From assembly GCA_900751665.1 (NCBI GenBank), contig CAADSV010000002.1, forward strand, positions 1 to 38,581: 38,581 nt of DNA, written 5' to 3'. The DNA is from an uncultured Collinsella sp. (lineage in GTDB: Bacteria; Actinomycetota; Coriobacteriia; Coriobacteriales; Coriobacteriaceae). The notes below the pieces were generated by a model that saw nothing but the letters and a program-made list of their open reading frames with translations, was not told the origin of the DNA and ran no database searches. This document shows, one piece after another, positions 14,276-23,414 of the stretch. Both the position numbers and the translations under genes were made by a program. Numbering within the stretch: the stretch's first letter is position 1; every line of letters begins with the position of its first letter.

Positions 14276-15703
14276 ATGAAAAACTTTATGGACGATCAGG
14301 ATTTCCTGCTGAGCACTAAGACCGGCGAGGAGCTGTTCCACAACTTTGCCGAGGGCATGCCCATCGTCGACTATCACTGCCACATTTCTCCTAAGGAGAT
14401 TTGGGAGGACAAGCGTTTCGAGAACATCACCGAGGTTTGGCTGGGCGGCGACCACTACAAGTGGCGCCTGATGCGTGCCAACGGCGTCGACGAGCGTTTT
14501 ATCACTGGCGACGCCCCTGCTCGCGAGAAGTTCCAAAAGTGGGCCGAGACCCTGGGTCGCTGCGTTGGCAACCCCGTCTTTGAGTGGAGCCACCTGGAGC
14601 TTAAGCGCTACTTTGGCTACGAGGGCGTCCTCAACGGCAAGACTGCCCAGGAGGTCTGGGACCTTGCCAACGCCAAGCTCGCTGAGGCTAGCTTTACCTG
14701 CCGCAACCTGATCAAGCAGTCCAACGTCCGCATGATCTGCACTACCGACGACCCCGCCGACAGCTTTGAGTGGCACAAGAAGATTGCCGCCGACGACAGC
14801 TTTGACGTTCAGGTCGTTCCCGCCATGCGCCCCGATGCCGCTTTGCGCATCGAGCGCGGCCAGGAGTTTGCCGACTACTGCAGGCACCTCTCCGAGGTTG
14901 CCGGCGTTGAGGTCAGCGACTTCGAGGGCATGAAGGCCGCCATCTCCAAGCGCTACGACGTTGCTCACGAGCTGGGCTGCCGCGCATCCGACCACGCACT
15001 CGACTACGTTATGTACGTCCCGGCTACCGCCGACGAGATCGAGGCCATCTTTGCCAAGGGCCTGGCTGCTGAGCCGCTAACCGAGGAAGAGGTCCTCAAG
15101 TACAAGACTGCCTTTATGCAGTTCGTTGCCGGTGAGTATGTCCGTCTGGGCTGGGCCATGCAGCTGCACTTTGGCTGCAAGCGCGACAACAACCGCGCCA
15201 TGTTCGCCAAACTCGGTCCCGACACCGGCTACGACTGCATCTCCAACTACACGCCGTCCGACCAGCTCGCCGATTTCCTCAACTCCATCCAGGAGACCTG
15301 CGGCCTGCCCAAGACCATCCTGTACAGCCTGAACCCCATCGATAACACCATGATCGATACCGTCATGGGTTGCTTCCAGGAGGCTCCGACTGCCGGTAAG
15401 ATTCAGAACGGCTCCGCCTGGTGGTTCAACGACAACGAGGTCGGCATGCGCGAGCAGCTTACGGCTCTGGCTAACGAGGGCGTGTTGGGCAACTTTGTGG
15501 GCATGCTTACCGATTCCCGCTCCTTCCTGTCCTATCCGCGCCACGAGTACTTCCGTCGCGTGCTGTGCAGCGTGATCGGCGAGTGGGTCGAGCAGGGCAA
15601 GTACCCGGCCGACATGGAGCTGCTGGGCGAGGTTGTGCGTGACATCAGCTACAACAATGCGGTCCGCTACTTTGGCTTTGACCTGGACACCGACGAGGCC
15701 TAA
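14276..15703 (+). CDS. uxaC: Glucuronate/galacturonate isomerase UxaC
   Basis: Converts D-galacturonate to D-tagaturonate and D-glucuronate to D-fructuronate in the cytoplasm. The 475-residue protein has the amidohydrolase-type metal motif His34-Cys-His36 (IVDYHCHISPKEIW), the WLGGDHYKWR block and the C-terminal LTDSRSFLSYPRHEYFRR block characteristic of UxaC. The ATG at 14276 follows AAAGGGG and fits the family length (about 470); the frame is open upstream to 14132 across the operators, which rules out that earlier start. First gene of uxaC-uxaB-uxaA under the AACGTT operators. Confidence 0.96.
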   Translation: MKNFMDDQDFLLSTKTGEELFHNFAEGMPIVDYHCHISPKEIWEDKRFENITEVWLGGDHYKWRLMRANGVDERFITGDAPAREKFQKWAETLGRCVGNPVFEWSHLELKRYFGYEGVLNGKTAQEVWDLANAKLAEASFTCRNLIKQSNVRMICTTDDPADSFEWHKKIAADDSFDVQVVPAMRPDAALRIERGQEFADYCRHLSEVAGVEVSDFEGMKAAISKRYDVAHELGCRASDHALDYVMYVPATADEIEAIFAKGLAAEPLTEEEVLKYKTAFMQFVAGEYVRLGWAMQLHFGCKRDNNRAMFAKLGPDTGYDCISNYTPSDQLADFLNSIQETCGLPKTILYSLNPIDNTMIDTVMGCFQEAPTAGKIQNGSAWWFNDNEVGMREQLTALANEGVLGNFVGMLTDSRSFLSYPRHEYFRRVLCSVIGEWVEQGKYPADMELLGEVVRDISYNNAVRYFGFDLDTDEA

Positions 15704-15797
15704 GCCCGCATCGAATCACATCGAACCCTGGGCGCCGTTGCCACACGCGGAGCCCCGTTTTGCTTGCACGCTAACAAACATCTAAGGAGACACATAG

Positions 15798-17312
15798 ATG
15801 GAGAACATCAGCTACGATGCGCTCGAGAAGATCAGCTACAAGGGCTATTTGCTGCCCAAGGATGCTCCCGAGAAGGTTCTGCAGTTTGGCGAGGGCAATT
15901 TCCTGCGCGCCTTCGTCGACCGCTTCTTTGACATGGGCAACGAGGCCACCGGCTGGAACGGCAAGGTCGTCATGGTGCAGCCCATCAGCGGTGCCTTTGG
16001 CTTTGCCGACGGTATCAATGCCCAGGACGATCTGTACACCGTGCTGGTGCGCGGCAAGGAGAACGGCAACACGGTTGACGAGTCCCGCGTGATCAGCGCC
16101 TGCAGCCGCTGCCTTAACCCGTATCGTGAGGACGACTACCGCGCCATGATGGAGGTCGCTGTCTCCGACGACCTAGAGATCATCGTCTCCAACACCACCG
16201 AGGCCGGTATCGCCTATGACCCGTCCTGCAAGGCCGACGACATGCCACCCGCGAGCTTCCCCGCCAAGCTTGCCCAGGTGCTCCACACCCGCTGGGCTGC
16301 CGGTAAGCCGGGCGTCATCGTCCTCGCCTGCGAGCTCATCGATCACAACGGCGAGGAGTTGCTGCGCATCATGAACCAGTATGTGAGCGACTGGGGCTGG
16401 GAGGACGAGTTTGCGCAGTGGATGGCCAACGACTGCACCGTCTGCACCACGCTCGTCGACACCATCGTACCGGGCCGTATCCGCGACGCATCCGAGGCCG
16501 CCGCGGTGGCTGAGCGTCTGGGCTACGAGGATCCCTTCCTGGCCGTGCGCGAGCCCTTCCAGATGTGGGGCATCCAGGGCGACGAGTCGCTTGCCGAGAA
16601 GCTTCCCTTTGTGAAGGCTGGTCTTCCGGGTGTCTTTGTGACTCCCGACGTCACCCCGTACAAAAAGCGCAAGGTCCGCATCCTCAACGGTGCCCACACC
16701 GCCTTCGTTCCGGGTTCCTGGGTTGCCGGCTTTGATATTGTGCGCGACTGCATGCATGACGAGACCATTCGCGGCTTTATGAACACCATGCTCTACGACG
16801 AGGTCATTCCGACGCTTGCCGCCGACTTGGATGTCGAGGACTGCAAGGCCTTTGCCTCCGCCGTCGAAAACCGCTTCGACAACCCGTTTATTGATCATGC
16901 GCTGCTCTCCATCTGCCTCAACTCCACGGCTAAGTGGCGCGCTCGCGACCTGCCCACGCTCAAGGACTACGTTGCCGAGACCGGCAACCTGCCCAAGTGC
17001 CTGGCGACGAGCCTCGCTACGCTCATCTCCTTCTACACGCAGGAGCTCGTGTCCCGCGAGGGCGACGGCCTGCACCTACGTCGCTCCGACGGCACCGAGT
17101 ACACCGCTCAGGACGACGCCTTCGTGCTCGACTTCTACGCCGCCCATGCCGGCGCCGACGATGCCCAGCTGGTGCACGACGTGCTCACCAACGAGCAGAT
17201 GTGGGGCGAGGACCTTACGCAGATCGCAGGTCTTGAGGAGTTTGTCGTCAGCGCGCTCGCTGTCGTGCGTGCCGAGGGCGCCAAGCAGGCCTTCGCCAAC
17301 GCTCAGGCGTAA
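15798..17312 (+). CDS. uxaB: Tagaturonate reductase (altronate oxidoreductase) UxaB
   Basis: Reduces D-tagaturonate to D-altronate with NADH, the second step of galacturonate breakdown. It belongs to the polyol-specific long-chain dehydrogenase family: N-terminal nucleotide-binding region starting at VLQFGEGNFLRAFVDRF (residues 28-44) and the catalytic block with Lys292 and His300 (KVRILNGAHT). Length 504. The UxaC/UxaA neighbours favour UxaB over the fructuronate enzyme UxuB. Start at 15798 follows AAGGAG. Confidence 0.92.
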   Translation: MENISYDALEKISYKGYLLPKDAPEKVLQFGEGNFLRAFVDRFFDMGNEATGWNGKVVMVQPISGAFGFADGINAQDDLYTVLVRGKENGNTVDESRVISACSRCLNPYREDDYRAMMEVAVSDDLEIIVSNTTEAGIAYDPSCKADDMPPASFPAKLAQVLHTRWAAGKPGVIVLACELIDHNGEELLRIMNQYVSDWGWEDEFAQWMANDCTVCTTLVDTIVPGRIRDASEAAAVAERLGYEDPFLAVREPFQMWGIQGDESLAEKLPFVKAGLPGVFVTPDVTPYKKRKVRILNGAHTAFVPGSWVAGFDIVRDCMHDETIRGFMNTMLYDEVIPTLAADLDVEDCKAFASAVENRFDNPFIDHALLSICLNSTAKWRARDLPTLKDYVAETGNLPKCLATSLATLISFYTQELVSREGDGLHLRRSDGTEYTAQDDAFVLDFYAAHAGADDAQLVHDVLTNEQMWGEDLTQIAGLEEFVVSALAVVRAEGAKQAFANAQA

Positions 17313-17393
17313 ATTTCCGGCGCAGACGCGGGCGCGGGACGGCATGCCCGCGCCTCGACTTCTGCTCAACCTGTAGGGTTAGGACCATTTGTA

Positions 17394-18878
17394 ATGAATA
17401 CTATCCAGATCAATCCGGCCGATAACGTGATCGTTGCGCTGTCGCCGCTTGCCAAGGGCACTGCCGTCGCGGTTCCCGGGGTGGGCGAGGTCGTGGCCGT
17501 GGAGGATATTCCGCAGGGCCATAAGATGGCGGTGCGCGCGATTGCCGCAGGGGAGGACGTCATCAAGTACGGCCTTCCTATCGGCCATGTGACGGGCGAT
17601 GTCCAGCCCGGTCAGTGGCTTCATACACATAATGTCAAGACCAACCTTTCGGGCGAGGTCGAGTACACCTACAACCCCACACATCCGGTCGTTGAGCCGG
17701 TTGAGCCCGAGACCTTTATGGGGTTCCGCCGCGCCGACGGTCGTGCCGCGACGCGTAATGAGCTGTGGATCATCCCCACGGTCGGCTGTGTCAACGAAGT
17801 CGCCCGTGCCATGTGTGAGCAGGCCCAGGATCTGGTCGATGGCTCGCTCGAGGGCGTCTACTACTTCCCGCATCCCTTCGGCTGCTCACAGACCGGCGCC
17901 GACCATGCCCAGACGCGTCGTCTGCTGGTGGCGCTCTCGCGTCACCCTAATGCGGCCGGCGTGCTGTTCCTGTCGCTTGGTTGCGAGAACTGCACGCACC
18001 AGCAGGTACTCGACGAGCTCGGTGACTTCGATCACGAGCGCGTTCGCTTTCTCACCTGCCAGGATGTAGCCGACGAGCAAATCGAGGGCCACAAGATTCT
18101 GGCCGAGCTGGCAGACCTGGCCAAGCAGGCCAAGCGTGAGCCCATTCCGGCCTCCGAGTTGGTCATTGGTCTTAAGTGTGGCGGCTCCGACGGTCTTTCG
18201 GGCATCACCGCCAACCCCACGATCGGTCGCGTGAGCGATATGGTCGTCGCCCGCGGCGGCACGTCTGTGCTTACCGAGGTGCCCGAGATGTTTGGCGCCG
18301 AGAGCATCCTGCTCGACCGTTGCGAGAACGAGCAGGTCTTTAACGTCGCCTCCGACATGCTCAATGGCTTTAAGGACTACTTTATTAGCCACGGCGAGGT
18401 TGTCTACGAGAACCCGAGCCCCGGCAACAAGGACGGCGGTATTACCACGCTCGAGGACAAGAGCTGCGGCTGCGTGCAAAAGGGCGGATCTGCCCCCATC
18501 GTCGACGTGCTGCCGTATGCCGGCCAGGCAACTAAGCATGGCCTGAACATGCTGTGCGGTCCGGGCAACGACATGGTATCCACCACGGCGTTGACGGCTG
18601 CCGGCTGCCCCGTGATTCTGTTCTCGCCCGGCCGCGGCACACCGTTTGGCGCGCCGGCGCCTACGCTCAAGGTGTTCACCAATCAGCGTCTGTGCGACCA
18701 CAAGGCCAACTGGATGGACTTTAACGCCGGCGTGATTGCCACGGGTGAGCGCACGCTCGACGAGGCTGCTCACGATCTGTACCAGCTGGTGCTGGAGACG
18801 GCGAGCGGTAAGCTCACGAGTGCCGAGCGTCGTGGCTGTCACGAGATCAGCATCTGGAAGGACGGCGTCTGCTTGTAG
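17394..18878 (+). CDS. uxaA: Altronate dehydratase UxaA
   Basis: Dehydrates D-altronate to 2-keto-3-deoxy-D-gluconate (KDG). The 494-residue protein has the N-terminal SAF domain (about 1-80) and the large UxaA/GarD domain with conserved Cys/His-containing blocks HPFGCSQTGAD, LGCENC, LKCGGSDGLSGITANP and DKSCGCVQKGG; the family needs iron. Start at 17394, 81 bp after uxaB. Last gene of the operon, followed by a terminator at 18914. KDG kinase and aldolase, needed to finish the pathway, are not in the window. Confidence 0.95.
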   Translation: MNTIQINPADNVIVALSPLAKGTAVAVPGVGEVVAVEDIPQGHKMAVRAIAAGEDVIKYGLPIGHVTGDVQPGQWLHTHNVKTNLSGEVEYTYNPTHPVVEPVEPETFMGFRRADGRAATRNELWIIPTVGCVNEVARAMCEQAQDLVDGSLEGVYYFPHPFGCSQTGADHAQTRRLLVALSRHPNAAGVLFLSLGCENCTHQQVLDELGDFDHERVRFLTCQDVADEQIEGHKILAELADLAKQAKREPIPASELVIGLKCGGSDGLSGITANPTIGRVSDMVVARGGTSVLTEVPEMFGAESILLDRCENEQVFNVASDMLNGFKDYFISHGEVVYENPSPGNKDGGITTLEDKSCGCVQKGGSAPIVDVLPYAGQATKHGLNMLCGPGNDMVSTTALTAAGCPVILFSPGRGTPFGAPAPTLKVFTNQRLCDHKANWMDFNAGVIATGERTLDEAAHDLYQLVLETASGKLTSAERRGCHEISIWKDGVCL

Positions 18879-18913
18879 CGGCAAGTGCGCCCAAGCATAG
18901 CGCGATGTTATTG

Positions 18914-18950
18914 ACCCCGTCGGGAGTGTTCCCGGCGGGGTTTCCGTTTT
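18914..18950 (+). terminator. Terminator after uxaA
   Basis: ACCCCGTCGGGA (18914-18925) pairs with TCCCGGCGGGGT (18930-18941) with one G-T pair, followed by a T-rich run. Confidence 0.85.
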
Positions 18951-18977
18951 GTGATTAAGTGAAAAAAGGAAAATACG

Positions 18978-19150
18978 ATAAACGTTCACCTATCTCATGG
19001 GTGTCCAGCATGGTACATTTACCAGCAGACAATAGGTCTTAGAGCCTCAATTGTGTCCGTTCGGCGGTAAAAATCGACCGTTCGGGGATAATATGCAAGT
19101 GAACGTTCACCTCTCGTAAGGAATCGCGCATAATCTAACTAAACGTTCAC
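18978..19150 (+). promoter_or_regulatory. Operator cluster before the GPH transporter
   Basis: Three AACGTT sites: ATAAACGTTCAC (18978-18989), the perfect GTGAACGTTCAC (19099-19110) and CTAAACGTTCAC (19139-19150). The last two are 40 bp apart centre to centre. A -10-like GATAAT (19087-19092) lies just upstream of the perfect site. The 351-bp gap 18879-19229 also holds the uxaA terminator; nothing else was recognised. Confidence 0.75.
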
Positions 19151-19229
19151 CCTGAACGCTGGGCAGACAGATGTCAGTGTGGACTCCAATGTCTTGCTGC
19201 AAGACAATCGAGAAAAGAGAGGGAGCTCG

Positions 19230-20789
19230 ATGACTAATAAGATCGGAAAAAAGCGTAAGATCACATTCTGGACGCGCTTGGGCTTTGGTATGGGCGGTAT
19301 GCTCAATTCCGGTGCCCTGACCTTTACGCACAGCTACATGGTGCTGTTCCTGTCCACGGAGTGTGGCCTGTCCGCAGGCGAGGCTGCACTGATCAGCTCG
19401 TTTGCCATCTATGTCAACGCCATTCTTTGCCCGCTGATGGGCTTTGTGGCCGATAACTTCTATGCCACCAAGATTGGCCGCATCTTTGGTCGTCGTCGTT
19501 TCTGGATCTTGCTGGCCATCCCGATGATGATCGCCGAGCCGCTCATCTTCGTGGCTACGCCGTTTGGCTTCCCGTACTACTTTGTGCTGTACCTGATCTA
19601 CAACGTCGCGTATACGTTCTGCACCGCCAACCTGTCGCCGCTTACCATCGAGATGACCGACGACTTTAAGGAGCGTACGTACCTCACCGGCTACAAGCAT
19701 CTCTTTGGTAACGCCGCCGGCTTCCTGATGGCTGCACTTGTGGGCTTCGGCTTTGGCACCTTCGGCGAGACCAACCCGTTCAGCTACTTCATCATCGCTA
19801 CGATCAACGCTTCGGTCATGGCAATCTCGCTGCTTTGTGTGTACCTGTCCACGTGGGAGCACACCCCCGAGGAGGTCGCTCAGGAGAAGATCGAGAGCGT
19901 CGGCGAGGGTATCAAGAAGTTCTTCATCGACGTTATCTCCACCTTCCGCAACAAGTCCTTCCGCAAGGTCCTGTACGCACAGGTCTCCACGAAGCTCGCT
20001 GCTGCCTGCTGGTCTGCCTGCCTGTCCTTCTTCATCGTCTACTGCCTGCAGATTCCTAAGTCCTACGAGTCCGTGATGGAGATGCCTGGCAAGGTCGTCG
20101 CTATCGTCTGCACCGCCATTTGGGTCGCTCTCATGGCCAAGAAGGGCTTCCACAAGTCTTGGTACCTGGCCAACGTCGGTTGCGCTGCGTGCATCATCGC
20201 CTACAACTACTTCGCCTTTGGTCAGATCAATGGCACCTCCACGGTCGCCATCGCCATGATCGCCTACCCCATCATCTTCGCCATCTGGAAGTTCTTCTAC
20301 GTCGGCTTCCAGTACCTGCCCGATGTTCTGCTCAACTACATCCCCGATGTCGATGAGCTCATCACCCTGCGTCGTCGCGAGGGCATCTACAGCTCCGCTC
20401 AGCAGCTCTGCCAGCAGATCGCCCAGGCTATCGCCGTTAACGCATGGGCCATCGTCCTTGCTGCCTCCGGCTTCATTCAGACCGCCGGCAACAGCGACGC
20501 CGTGACCCAGCCCGCCACCGTGCCTCTGTACATCTGCGGCTACATGCTCATCGGCTGCGCCGGCTTCTTCCTGCTCGCGGCTGTCCTTGCCCGCGGCATC
20601 AAGATTGACAAGGAGCAGTGCGACGTCCTTTGCGACGAGATCCGCCGCGTCAAGGAGGGCGGCAAGATGGCCGACGTCAAGCCCGAGGTCAAGGCGCTTT
20701 GCGAGGAGCTCTCCGGCTTTAAGTACGAGGACTGCTTTGCCCACAACAACGTTGGCTTCCAGGACGGTAGCGTAACCCCCGCCGAGTAA
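19230..20789 (+). CDS. GPH-family sugar/cation symporter
   Basis: A 519-residue membrane transporter with about 12 hydrophobic segments, of the glycoside-pentoside-hexuronide (GPH) part of the major facilitator superfamily. The first cytoplasmic loop carries the typical motif (DNFYATKIGRIFGRRRFWIL), and the C-terminal tail is hydrophilic. Three operators of the uronate regulon precede it, and the genes that follow digest oligogalacturonides, so its substrate is probably an oligo- or disaccharide of pectin rather than free galacturonate; this is inference. ATG at 19230 follows AGAGAGGGAG; the earlier in-frame codon at 19179 lies in the leader. Confidence 0.88.
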   Translation: MTNKIGKKRKITFWTRLGFGMGGMLNSGALTFTHSYMVLFLSTECGLSAGEAALISSFAIYVNAILCPLMGFVADNFYATKIGRIFGRRRFWILLAIPMMIAEPLIFVATPFGFPYYFVLYLIYNVAYTFCTANLSPLTIEMTDDFKERTYLTGYKHLFGNAAGFLMAALVGFGFGTFGETNPFSYFIIATINASVMAISLLCVYLSTWEHTPEEVAQEKIESVGEGIKKFFIDVISTFRNKSFRKVLYAQVSTKLAAACWSACLSFFIVYCLQIPKSYESVMEMPGKVVAIVCTAIWVALMAKKGFHKSWYLANVGCAACIIAYNYFAFGQINGTSTVAIAMIAYPIIFAIWKFFYVGFQYLPDVLLNYIPDVDELITLRRREGIYSSAQQLCQQIAQAIAVNAWAIVLAASGFIQTAGNSDAVTQPATVPLYICGYMLIGCAGFFLLAAVLARGIKIDKEQCDVLCDEIRRVKEGGKMADVKPEVKALCEELSGFKYEDCFAHNNVGFQDGSVTPAE

Positions 20790-20812
20790 GGCTGACATAT
20801 CGTCCAAATCAC

Positions 20813-20857
20813 AGGGCCGTGCCACCGGAATTCCGCCGGCAGGCACGGCCCTTTTTC
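20813..20857 (+). terminator. Terminator after the GPH transporter
   Basis: AGGGCCGTGCC (20813-20823) pairs perfectly with GGCACGGCCCT (20842-20852), with T5 at its end. The genes that follow must be reached by readthrough or a further promoter, which was not seen clearly. Confidence 0.9.
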
Positions 20858-20904
20858 AACAGCGTACAATTTGCCTTTAGAGCATCTTTTTGAGGGAGAA
20901 ACCC

Positions 20905-22500
20905 ATGGAGACGAACGTTATCTGGCGCAACGCGCGCGCGGCGGTTATCGAGCTTGACGACGGCGGTTACTTTACCTGCGCCGATACGTGGGAGATCTTT
21001 GTCAACGACGAGCCCGCCGGTACCACGAATACGGTCGAGACCTATGTCGACGGCCTGACCCCCGGCAAGCGCAACCTGGTCCGTTTTGTCTGTGGCGAGC
21101 GTGAGCTGAGCGTAGGTGTCACCACGCCGGCTGAGCCCTTTACCATCAACGTTCGCGACTGTGGCGCCAAGGGCGATGCCGAGCACGACGACACCACCAA
21201 CATCCAGGCTGCCATCATGGCTTGCCCCAAGGGTGGCCGCGTGCTGATCCCCGCCGGTAGTTATCGCATCAAGTCTCTCTTCCTTAAGAGCAATATCAAC
21301 ATCGAGCTCGCCGAGGGGGCGGTGCTGCTGGCCCGCCACGATCGTGCCGCGCTTGCCTACATTCCGGGTACGGTCACGGGCAACGAGGGTGCCGGTTATG
21401 CCGGTACCGATATGCTGCCCCTGGGCCGCTGGGAGGGGGAGAGCTTCTCGACCTACTGTTCTACCTTTACGGGTCTGGGCGTGCACGACGTGTGCATCTA
21501 TGGTCGCGGCGCGATTGACGGTCAGACCGATTTTGCCGAGGACAACTGGTGGAACAAGGACTTTAAGAACATCTTCCGTCCCGAGGAGGGCCGCGAGGTC
21601 GCCCGTCCGCGCATGATCTTCCTGTCCGAGTGCCAAAACGTGAGCCTTGCCGGCTTTATCGTGCGCAACAGCCCGGCGTGGAATATCCATCCCGTCCTGT
21701 GCGAGCATGTCGACGCGCTCTGCCTGTCCATCGAGGGTCCCAAGAACTCCCACAACACCGACGGTTTCGATCCCGAGAGCTGCGGCTTTGTCCGCATCCT
21801 TGGCTGTCAGTTCTCGGTGGGCGACGACTGCATCGCCATCAAGAGCGGCAAGCTGGGCATTGAGCCCGAGCTTCGTCCCGCCACGCACGACGTGCTGATC
21901 TCTCACTGCTACATGCACGATGGTCACGGCGCCGTGGTCCTGGGTTCAGAGGCTGCCGGCGGCATCAAGGACCTTACCGTGAGCAAGTGCCTCTTTGAGC
22001 GCACCGACCGCGGCCTGCGCGTCAAGACCCGCCGCGGGCGCGGCAAGGATGCCGTCAACGAGGGCATTACCTTTGAGCACATTCGCATGGATGAGGTGCT
22101 CACGCCCTTCGTGGTCAACTCCTTCTACTTCTGCGACAAGGACGGCAAGACCGATTACGTGCAGTCTCGCGAGACGCTGCCCGTCGACGACCGCACGCCC
22201 GGCTTTGGTGCCACGACGTTTTGCGATATCGAGGCCACTAACTGCCACGCGGCCGCTGCCTACATCACGGGCCTGCCCGAGAGTAAAGTAACGCGCCTGA
22301 CGTTCCAGGATGTCCACGTGACCTTCGCGCCGGATGCCGAGCCCTTTGTCCCGGCCATGGCCTGCGGCGTTGAGCCCATGGTGTGTCAGGGCATCATTGC
22401 GCAAAACGTCAAGGTGCTCGACCTGCAAAATGTGGTGATCGAGGGCCAGGACGGCGAGGAGCTGCAGCTCCAGAACGTCGACAAGGTTGTCCGTTCCTAA
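20905..22500 (+). CDS. GH28 polygalacturonase, cytoplasmic
   Basis: A 531-residue right-handed beta-helix glycoside hydrolase of family 28, which hydrolyses alpha-1,4 galacturonan. All four family motifs are present: Asn284-Thr-Asp286 (NTDGFDPES), Asp307-Asp308 (GDDCIAIKSG), His341-Gly342 (GHGAVVLGSE) and Arg372-Val-Lys374 (RGLRVKTRRGRG). The N-terminal about 90 residues form a beta-rich domain as in exo-acting members. There is no signal peptide, so it should act on imported oligomers. ATG at 20905 follows TGAGGGAGAA. An exo-polygalacturonase or a rhamnogalacturonan-acting GH28 are both possible. Confidence 0.92.
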   Translation: METNVIWRNARAAVIELDDGGYFTCADTWEIFVNDEPAGTTNTVETYVDGLTPGKRNLVRFVCGERELSVGVTTPAEPFTINVRDCGAKGDAEHDDTTNIQAAIMACPKGGRVLIPAGSYRIKSLFLKSNINIELAEGAVLLARHDRAALAYIPGTVTGNEGAGYAGTDMLPLGRWEGESFSTYCSTFTGLGVHDVCIYGRGAIDGQTDFAEDNWWNKDFKNIFRPEEGREVARPRMIFLSECQNVSLAGFIVRNSPAWNIHPVLCEHVDALCLSIEGPKNSHNTDGFDPESCGFVRILGCQFSVGDDCIAIKSGKLGIEPELRPATHDVLISHCYMHDGHGAVVLGSEAAGGIKDLTVSKCLFERTDRGLRVKTRRGRGKDAVNEGITFEHIRMDEVLTPFVVNSFYFCDKDGKTDYVQSRETLPVDDRTPGFGATTFCDIEATNCHAAAAYITGLPESKVTRLTFQDVHVTFAPDAEPFVPAMACGVEPMVCQGIIAQNVKVLDLQNVVIEGQDGEELQLQNVDKVVRS

Positions 22501-22516
22501 CTCGGGTTGATGACCA

Positions 22517-22556
22517 GGGCTGCATTGTCGGATAAATCGGCAATGCAGCCCTTGTG
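22517..22556 (+). terminator. Probable terminator after GH28
   Basis: GGGCTGCATTG (22517-22527) pairs perfectly with CAATGCAGCCC (22541-22551); only TTG follows, so termination is likely partial. Confidence 0.6.
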
Positions 22557-22604
22557 CGATACGGCCGTGTGCGCTGCGCTACGCATCATGGTGAAAGGGA
22601 ATAC

Positions 22605-23414
22605 ATGCTCAATAAAACGATTCCTGTCGGGGTCGATGGCTCGTCTGCCACGATTACGTCTTATGTTTTTGCCCCGACCGAAGATGCTTATGCTTTAAAA
22701 CCGCTGCCTGCAGTTGTGGTCGTGCCAGGAGGCGGCTACGATCACGTTTCGCCGCGCGAAGGCGAGCCGGTAGCGCTCCGTTTGTTGGCGATGGGCTACC
22801 AAGCGTTTGTACTGAACTATTCGGTTGCTCCGGCTGTCTATCCGCTGGCATTGCAAGAACTCGCGCGGGCGGTCGATACCGTCCGAAGCCATGCGGCAGA
22901 GTACTGCGTCGATCCTGGTCGGATTACGGTCATGGGTTTTTCGGCCGGTGGGCATCTAGTTGGCTTGCTCGGGGCGCTTTGGGACCAACCCTGGCTTGCA
23001 GAGTCGATTTCGGCATCGCCTGAGTCGATTCGGCCTGACACACTTTGCTTGGGCTATCCGGTCGTAAGCTCGGGGGCCTATGCTCATCGTGGTTCGTTTG
23101 AACACCTAACGGGTGCCGATGGCGCTTTGGCTCAAAAGTTGTCGATCGAGAATATGGTGGGCGATGGCTTCCCCCGTACGTTCTTGTGGCATACCGCCGA
23201 GGATGCATCGGTACCAGTTCAAAATAGCCTCCTTCTTGCGCAGGCTCTTGCCGACCACGGGATTGGCTTTAGCCTACATGTCTTTCCGCATGGAAAGCAT
23301 GGGGCATCGCTCGCCACGGCCCAAACGGCATTTAAGGGCTGCGCCGAGCATATTCAGCCACAGGTTCAGGGCTGGCCTGAACAGTTCGTTGCATGGGAGC
23401 GTGATGGACGATGA
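22605..23414 (+). CDS. Alpha/beta hydrolase, probable acetylesterase
   Basis: A 269-residue alpha/beta hydrolase of the BD-FAE/acetylesterase type. Visible are the oxyanion-hole block VVPGGGYDHVSPREGE, the nucleophile elbow Gly111-Phe-Ser113-Ala-Gly115, and a C-terminal HGKHGASLA that probably carries the catalytic histidine. No signal peptide. The ATG at 22605 follows GTGAAAGGGA. It overlaps the start of the pectin methylesterase fusion by four bases (ATGA), indicating translational coupling. Likely removes acetyl groups from pectic oligomers; feruloyl or other esters cannot be excluded. Confidence 0.82.
   Translation: MLNKTIPVGVDGSSATITSYVFAPTEDAYALKPLPAVVVVPGGGYDHVSPREGEPVALRLLAMGYQAFVLNYSVAPAVYPLALQELARAVDTVRSHAAEYCVDPGRITVMGFSAGGHLVGLLGALWDQPWLAESISASPESIRPDTLCLGYPVVSSGAYAHRGSFEHLTGADGALAQKLSIENMVGDGFPRTFLWHTAEDASVPVQNSLLLAQALADHGIGFSLHVFPHGKHGASLATAQTAFKGCAEHIQPQVQGWPEQFVAWERDGR

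Noticed and set aside
20911..20922. AACGTT core at the start of the GH28 gene
   Set aside because: Inside coding sequence with poor flanks (ACGAACGTTATC type); expected by chance.
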